From the NCBI RefSeq assembly GCF_020966775.1, contig NZ_JAJKFV010000029.1, positions 551,001-615,000 of the forward strand: 64,000 nt of DNA. The letters are read 5' to 3'. Shown here piece by piece: positions 59,564 through 64,000 of this stretch (positions are counted from its first letter, which is position 1; each line of letters opens with the position of its first letter). Position numbers and translations under genes: made by a program. Below the pieces are notes generated by a model. That model saw only the letters and a program-made list of their open reading frames with translations, did no database searches and was not told where the DNA came from. The stretch is from Rhodopirellula halodulae (GTDB taxonomy: Bacteria; Planctomycetota; Planctomycetia; Pirellulales; Pirellulaceae).

Positions 59564-61969
59564 ATGAGCTCACACGTTATGTTGTCTGAATCACCAATGC
59601 CCAAATTGGGCGAGTCGATCCTGTCACTTCCTCCTTTCACCGCCGCGTCCGTGACCGCTGACTCTTCGTCATCCGAACCGACCCAAAGCGAATTGTTCGA
59701 AACCGAGCCTCCACCATGGGAGTTGACGGTCGGAGAGGACGTTCAGCTGGCTTCGATTGTGTTCAGTCGGTCACCACACGGACCGTACGACTATCGGATT
59801 CCCGATGACCTGCTGGAGGTGCTGCGTCCAGGAATGCGGGTGGGGGTGCCGCTGGGACACCGCAAAAAGCCGACGCCCGGTTGGTGCGTTTCGATCAAGA
59901 CCGGCAATGCTTCGCATCAGAAGCTACGCGACGTTGCGGAGGTCATCGATGATGAACCACTCTGCGATGCGGCCTTGGTTCGGCTGGTGATGTTCATCGC
60001 TCATTACTACCAAGTGCCCGCGGGGCAAGTATTCGACACGTTGATTCCCGCCAGCGTTCGCGACAACGCGGGGACTCGCAAGACGACTTACTTCCGTCCA
60101 GCAAAAGGGCTCGACGAAGAACAGATTGCGAAGCTGCCATCCAAGCAGCAATCGGTGATACGTTTCTTGGTGGGACAGGATCGCCCGATGACGGCGGCGG
60201 AGTTGGCCATCATGGCGGAATGCACGGAGGATCCCATCCGTCGGCTGCGGAAAAAGGAGTTGCTGGTTCCTGAGGTGCGGCGGGAACTCAGTCAGAACAT
60301 TCGCATTCGGGCGCAGCACAACGACGGGGAACGCAAACAGTCACATGAATTGACCGTTCAACAAGAAAACGCGTTGTCACGGATCAACGCGGCGGTGGAC
60401 AGTGGCCGCGGACGCACGTTACTTCTGCACGGGGTGACGGGAAGCGGGAAGACGGAGGTTTACATCCAGGCGATCGAACACGTCGTCAAACAAGCGGGAT
60501 CCGCGATTGTTTTGGTACCCGAGATTAGTCTGACCCCTCAAACGCGAGGACGTTTCGAAGATCGGTTTGAAAACGTTGCGGTTCTCCACAGCCAAATGTC
60601 GGCTGCCGAAAGGCACTTTCATTGGCAACGCATTCGTCGCGGGGAAGTGCAGGTGGTCATTGGTCCTCGCAGTGCCGTGTTCGCTCCGCTGCCGAACCTT
60701 GGATTGATCGTGATTGACGAGGAGCACGACACCTCGTTCAAACAGGACAAACAACCTCGCTATCACGCGCGTAAGGTCGCTCACGCACGAGCGATGGCTC
60801 TTGGAATTCCGTTGGTGTTGGGGTCCGCCACACCTTCGTTGGAAGCTTGGCACGCGACGCAGACCGGGCATGCGGAGTTGGTCACGATGTCAGAGCGTGT
60901 CGGCAACCGACCCATGCCGGATGTTCAATTGGTTGACCTGCGAATCAAAGAAGACCGCGGCAAAGGGGGAGCAATCAGTCGACCGTTGCACGCGGCCGTA
61001 TTGGAGACTTTGAAAGAGAAGGGACAGGCGATCCTGTTGCTGAATCGACGTGGCTATGCAACGACGATCCAGTGTCCCGCCTGCGGAACCGTGTGTGCTT
61101 GTCCGGATTGCGATCTTCCGTTGACGCATCACCGCGATGGTGGCAAAGCGATGTGCCACTACTGCGACTACACGATCCCGACGCCGCCATGGTGTCCGGC
61201 ATGCCGCTTCGATGGCATTCGTTATGGTGGTTTGGGAACGCAGAAATTGGAAATGGAAGCCAAGGCTCGTTTCCCCGATGCACGAATCGCACGGATGGAC
61301 AGCGATACGATGAAGCGTGCTGGAAGTCACCAGCGAGTCCTCTCCGAATTTCGTGCGGGCGAGATCGATGTGCTGCTCGGAACCCAGATGATTGCGAAAG
61401 GGTTGGACTTTCCCAACGTGCTGTTGGTCGGGGTGATCAACGCTGACTCCGCGTTGCACTTCCCAGACTTCCGTGCGGCTGAGCGAACGTTTCAGTTGGT
61501 CACTCAAGTCGCGGGGCGTACCGGCCGCGGCAACCGTGGCGGACGAGTGATCGTGCAAACGTTCACTCCCGAGCATCCCGCGATCCAAGCCGCCGCCCGA
61601 CACGACTATTTGAAGTTTGTCGAAGACGAAATGGTGAACCGTAAAAAGTTCAACTATCCGCCTCTTGGAAGCGTGGCTCGGATCATCATCCGAGGGCCGT
61701 TGGAAGATAAGACCGAAGCCGTCGCGGACGCGATTGTCGATCGTCTGGAAAAGGCCCGTGATCTGTTGAAGGCGGAGGTTCGAATCCTCGGACCAGCGCC
61801 GCCACCCATTGTCAAAATCAGTGGGAAGTATCGTTTCCACCTGCTGCTTCAAGCCACCGAAGCGGCGGTGGTTGGGGAAGTGGTTCGCCGAGGATTGGCC
61901 GATTTCAAAGTCGATCCAAAAGAAGAAATCGAATACTTGGTCGACATTGATCCAGTGAATCTTATGTGA
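59564..61969 (+). CDS. priA: Primosomal protein N' (replication restart helicase PriA)
   Basis: Superfamily 2 helicase of 801 residues that reloads the replisome at stalled forks. After a Ser/Glu-rich N-terminal extension (about 50 residues) come the 3'-DNA-end-binding domain (YDYRIPDDLLEVLRPGMRVGVPLG), Walker A GVTGSGKTEV near residue 290, VIDEEHDTSFKQD (DEEH box), the zinc-binding cysteine cluster CPACGTVCACPDC with CHYC and CPAC, and helicase motifs LLGTQMIAKGLDFPN and QVAGRTGRG. The length is within the family range. Confidence 0.96.
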   Translation: MSSHVMLSESPMPKLGESILSLPPFTAASVTADSSSSEPTQSELFETEPPPWELTVGEDVQLASIVFSRSPHGPYDYRIPDDLLEVLRPGMRVGVPLGHRKKPTPGWCVSIKTGNASHQKLRDVAEVIDDEPLCDAALVRLVMFIAHYYQVPAGQVFDTLIPASVRDNAGTRKTTYFRPAKGLDEEQIAKLPSKQQSVIRFLVGQDRPMTAAELAIMAECTEDPIRRLRKKELLVPEVRRELSQNIRIRAQHNDGERKQSHELTVQQENALSRINAAVDSGRGRTLLLHGVTGSGKTEVYIQAIEHVVKQAGSAIVLVPEISLTPQTRGRFEDRFENVAVLHSQMSAAERHFHWQRIRRGEVQVVIGPRSAVFAPLPNLGLIVIDEEHDTSFKQDKQPRYHARKVAHARAMALGIPLVLGSATPSLEAWHATQTGHAELVTMSERVGNRPMPDVQLVDLRIKEDRGKGGAISRPLHAAVLETLKEKGQAILLLNRRGYATTIQCPACGTVCACPDCDLPLTHHRDGGKAMCHYCDYTIPTPPWCPACRFDGIRYGGLGTQKLEMEAKARFPDARIARMDSDTMKRAGSHQRVLSEFRAGEIDVLLGTQMIAKGLDFPNVLLVGVINADSALHFPDFRAAERTFQLVTQVAGRTGRGNRGGRVIVQTFTPEHPAIQAAARHDYLKFVEDEMVNRKKFNYPPLGSVARIIIRGPLEDKTEAVADAIVDRLEKARDLLKAEVRILGPAPPPIVKISGKYRFHLLLQATEAAVVGEVVRRGLADFKVDPKEEIEYLVDIDPVNLM

Positions 61970-62179
61970 TGTGGTTGGTCGAACGCGACTGGATCGCAAT
62001 CACCTTGCCGGCCCGGTTGGCTGACCGGTGGACCTCCCGCAGGGCTAGCGCAAATTCGGCTTTCTGATTTTTCATATTGTTTGAGATTTTCAGCCGTTGC
62101 TAGGTAACTCGACCGGAAGTCTTGCTCCGTTTGTGGAGCAGGATTCGGCTTTGAGCCCCGGAAAAGTTGGAACTGACGC

Positions 62180-62806
62180 ATGGACGTGTTGCAGTGCTTG
62201 GGAACGAGCGACCCATTGTTTGATTGGGTCCAAGAGATCCGGCGAGATGGATCAAATCAGACGCTCTTCGACTTTGATGATTTCAGTCGTCACTATGTTT
62301 TGGTTTGGGAGGGACAGCCTCTTGGGGCTTTGACCGTTCAAGAAGCAAGCGAGGCTCGATTGGATTGTGAGGATCACTATCCTTCCGCCGTTTTCGAGCG
62401 TCACCGTGATCAATTGTTCGGGACTTGCAAGCTAAGGATTCGACGCGGTCCGGCCACGCCGATGTTGGCACTGAGGACGCTCGTGCGGGGCTTGTGGCAA
62501 GATCAACTGCAGCGTGGCAAGCGAATCTGCATCGTGAACGCAGAGCATCGAATGCGAGCGTTCTATCGACGCATTGGATTCAGTCATTTGCCTGGCTTTG
62601 ACTTCGTTCATCCCCAGTTGAGCACACAAAGCATTGTGTTGTTGATGGGGGTGGACACGAGTCAGCGTTCTTACTGTCAGGACTTGTTTGAGACCATTCA
62701 CAACCCGGTCGATCAGCAGGCTTTGGTGGAAGCGTGTTGCGGTTCGCTCGCAGGAATCGGTTTGACTTCAAAGACTGGGCCTCGCAAGTTGGCGGTGGCG
62801 GCATGA
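62180..62806 (+). CDS. GNAT-fold acyltransferase, N-acyl amino acid synthase-like
   Basis: Product of 208 residues. LFDFDDFSRHYVLVWEGQPLGALTV, DHYPSAVFE and CKLRIRRGPATPMLALRTLVRG, then NAEHRMRAFYRRIGFSHLPGFDFVHPQ, follow the pattern of GNAT-type long-chain N-acyl amino acid synthases (FeeM-like) and autoinducer synthases: an acidic FDxxDF segment, a strand-helix acyl-CoA/ACP site and an FYxRIGF motif. Its ATGA overlap with the next gene shows translational coupling. The region upstream has a short hairpin at 62121-62142. Acceptor and acyl donor are inferred, not known. Confidence 0.65.
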   Translation: MDVLQCLGTSDPLFDWVQEIRRDGSNQTLFDFDDFSRHYVLVWEGQPLGALTVQEASEARLDCEDHYPSAVFERHRDQLFGTCKLRIRRGPATPMLALRTLVRGLWQDQLQRGKRICIVNAEHRMRAFYRRIGFSHLPGFDFVHPQLSTQSIVLLMGVDTSQRSYCQDLFETIHNPVDQQALVEACCGSLAGIGLTSKTGPRKLAVAA

Positions 62807-63798
62807 ACGGGAAAGTGCTTTCGTATTCGGCGGGTTCCACTTCCCTGGATCCCTACAAGTTTCGCGTCATCAACGACCAGCAGCCATCCGGAAAGATGCA
62901 GCGATTGGCGATGGTGTTTCCAGAGCTTGCATCGTTCTTTGGCGATCCATCGCAGTCACTGGTCATCGATGCGTATCCAGCCGCGTTGGGCGGGATGGAG
63001 TCCATGACTCGAGTCATCACCTACTTGCATCCGCCCACCTGCGTTCGGGCATTGCGGTTGGCAGCAGCAGAAAAACGTCGCGTTGTCTTCATCGGTCAGC
63101 CCTTGGCGGGGGCTGATCTGCTGTTGCACGCCATGGAAACTGAGATGCAATGGCCAACAGAAATCCTCTGGGCAACGGGTGGTTATCCGATGCCAACGTC
63201 ATTGCAGCAATGTGTCAAGGATTGGCTGGCCGACCGTGGGTGCGAGCTTTCCGTGTTGAAGGCGTATGGTGTGGCCGAGTTGGATCACACGTTGCTTGCA
63301 TCGATGGAACAAGACATCGAATTGCAGCCAATCTATCAATTGATCGACGAGAGACTGCAGTTGGATCAATCCATGAACGCAACGACGATGAGGTTCAACG
63401 GCCAGGTCGTGGCCAACCCGGATCGCATCCAAAAGACAGGAATGGGATACCACATTCAAGGCGATCCATCACGCTACAACCATGGCGTGCTTCGATGGCT
63501 GGAACAATGGCAGCCATCGGATTGGAAACGCTGCACGGGCTACTTTGCCGAACGGGATGGAGAAGTCATCTTGCAGCGAAGGCTGGTGCGATCCGTCGCG
63601 GTTCCTGGTGTGGTCAATCGCATGAGCTTCGAAGCGATGGCTTCGCTGCCTCGCGGAACCAAGTGCCAACCGGTCTGCCATTTCGAGTTCATGGCAGATC
63701 ACGGTATGTCGTGGCTAGAAAAGCCAAAGTGGAACCTGCAACTGTTTACGCAGCTCGCTGAGGAACGTAATCGTAGTGCGGTTTCTGCCGCCGCTTGA
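62803..63798 (+). CDS. Compact LuxE/PaaK-like adenylating protein
   Basis: Product of 331 residues from the ATG at 62803, which overlaps the upstream stop by four bases. The segment SYSAGSTSLDPYKF resembles the TSGTTGxP P-loop of LuxE and phenylacetate-CoA ligase-type ANL enzymes; WATGGYPMPTSLQQCVKDWL and LKAYGVAELDH resemble the following GG and YGxxE motifs. A DxTG-type hinge and catalytic lysine are not clear, and the C-terminal 100 residues are divergent. It may activate an acyl group for the GNAT partner. An alternative is a non-enzymatic relative. The 3' end overlaps the convergent gene by 53 bases. Confidence 0.55.
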   Translation: MNGKVLSYSAGSTSLDPYKFRVINDQQPSGKMQRLAMVFPELASFFGDPSQSLVIDAYPAALGGMESMTRVITYLHPPTCVRALRLAAAEKRRVVFIGQPLAGADLLLHAMETEMQWPTEILWATGGYPMPTSLQQCVKDWLADRGCELSVLKAYGVAELDHTLLASMEQDIELQPIYQLIDERLQLDQSMNATTMRFNGQVVANPDRIQKTGMGYHIQGDPSRYNHGVLRWLEQWQPSDWKRCTGYFAERDGEVILQRRLVRSVAVPGVVNRMSFEAMASLPRGTKCQPVCHFEFMADHGMSWLEKPKWNLQLFTQLAEERNRSAVSAAA

Positions 63799-64000
63799 TC
63801 ACTCCCAGCAGCCCACGAAGCATACGTCGGCTGAACGAGGCTTTGTCGGCAGCTTTGATCAACATGGCGAAGTGTTTGAACGTGGACCAGTTCGAGAACT
63901 CTTCCGTCCCCAAAATACGTGCGTCTTCACCGAACCAAAAGATTGGGTAGTTGAATTCAGGTTCAGCGGAGTCTTCCGCGATGAAGCCAATGGTTTTCAA
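63746..64000 (-). CDS. C-terminal part of an unidentified protein (N-terminus outside window)
   Basis: A minus-strand frame of 84 residues running to the window edge, so the true start probably lies beyond. It has FNYPIFWFGEDARILGTEEFSNWSTFKHFAMLIKAADKASFSRRMLRGLLGVIKRR, a mixed alpha-beta pattern with an amphipathic C-terminal helix. No family recognised. It overlaps the 3' end of the LuxE-like gene by 53 bases; the visible sequence has good coding character up to that overlap. Confidence 0.5.
   Translation of the reverse strand: MKTIGFIAEDSAEPEFNYPIFWFGEDARILGTEEFSNWSTFKHFAMLIKAADKASFSRRMLRGLLGVIKRRQKPHYDYVPQRAA

Noticed and set aside
1-64000. CRISPR arrays, prophage, integrase/att sites, rRNA operons
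   Set aside because: No regularly spaced repeats, phage or integrase genes, or rRNA-like segments were seen anywhere in the window.

Overview
This window looks like chromosomal DNA of a planctomycete, most likely Rhodopirellula or a close Pirellulaceae relative. The evidence is moderate GC content, few strong Shine-Dalgarno sites, many divergent single genes, and several families typical of that group: DUF3472, SLA1-homology/propeller secreted proteins, BON-domain surface proteins, a PTS phosphorelay without sugar permeases, and a DUF2344-rng pair. No rRNA, tRNA, CRISPR array, prophage or integrative element was seen. The only mobile-type signal is a REP-associated tyrosine transposase with its palindromic repeats. 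The species assignment is inference.

Layout. 0-5.2 kb (minus) reads hpf, ptsN, ptsH, ptsI, a DUF2344 protein and rng (cut by the window start): a regulatory PTS (EI, HPr, IIA) with ribosome hibernation and RNA decay genes. 5.4-14.3 kb (plus) holds a small lysine-rich protein, agmatine deiminase, a very disordered Arg/Asp/Ser-rich protein, a TIM-barrel isomerase-like protein, truncated haemoglobin, gpmI, a GT87-like membrane protein and a secreted protein. 14.3-18.5 kb (minus) holds an epimerase-like SDR, accC, accB and an M24 peptidase, divergent from alaS. 21.6-27.1 kb holds a eukaryote-like UMP-CMP kinase with an extra N-terminal domain, an M42 peptidase, a short N-acetylglutamate synthase-like protein, a lipoprotein, the REP/transposase cluster and a PfpI-like protein. 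27.2-36 kb holds tatC with a large insertion, an acyl-AMP ligase, a SpoU methyltransferase, a secreted protein next to a TolC-type lipoprotein, and a phospholipase-like/DUF4332 fusion with a small partner. 36-45 kb holds a candidate structured RNA, hom, a sialidase-like protein, a class II photolyase, a prepilin-peptidase-like protein without its catalytic motif, an ECF sigma factor, a zinc-ribbon protein and a BON protein. 45-57 kb holds a 1516-residue secreted protein, psd, a DUF3472 protein, a parvulin, a sodium:solute symporter and an ornithine decarboxylase-like enzyme. 56.8-64 kb holds a Fur-family regulator, a thioesterase, rpsR, nadD, priA and a translationally coupled pair (GNAT acyltransferase plus a compact LuxE/PaaK-like adenylating protein).

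The most interesting items are the REP-RAYT-REP unit with covarying hairpins, the GNAT/LuxE-like pair (a possible N-acyl signal pathway), the UMP-CMP kinase fusion, and an orphan intrinsic terminator near 36.25 kb downstream of a structured stretch that fits no ordinary gene. Family calls rest on recognised motifs in the translations; no database search was run.
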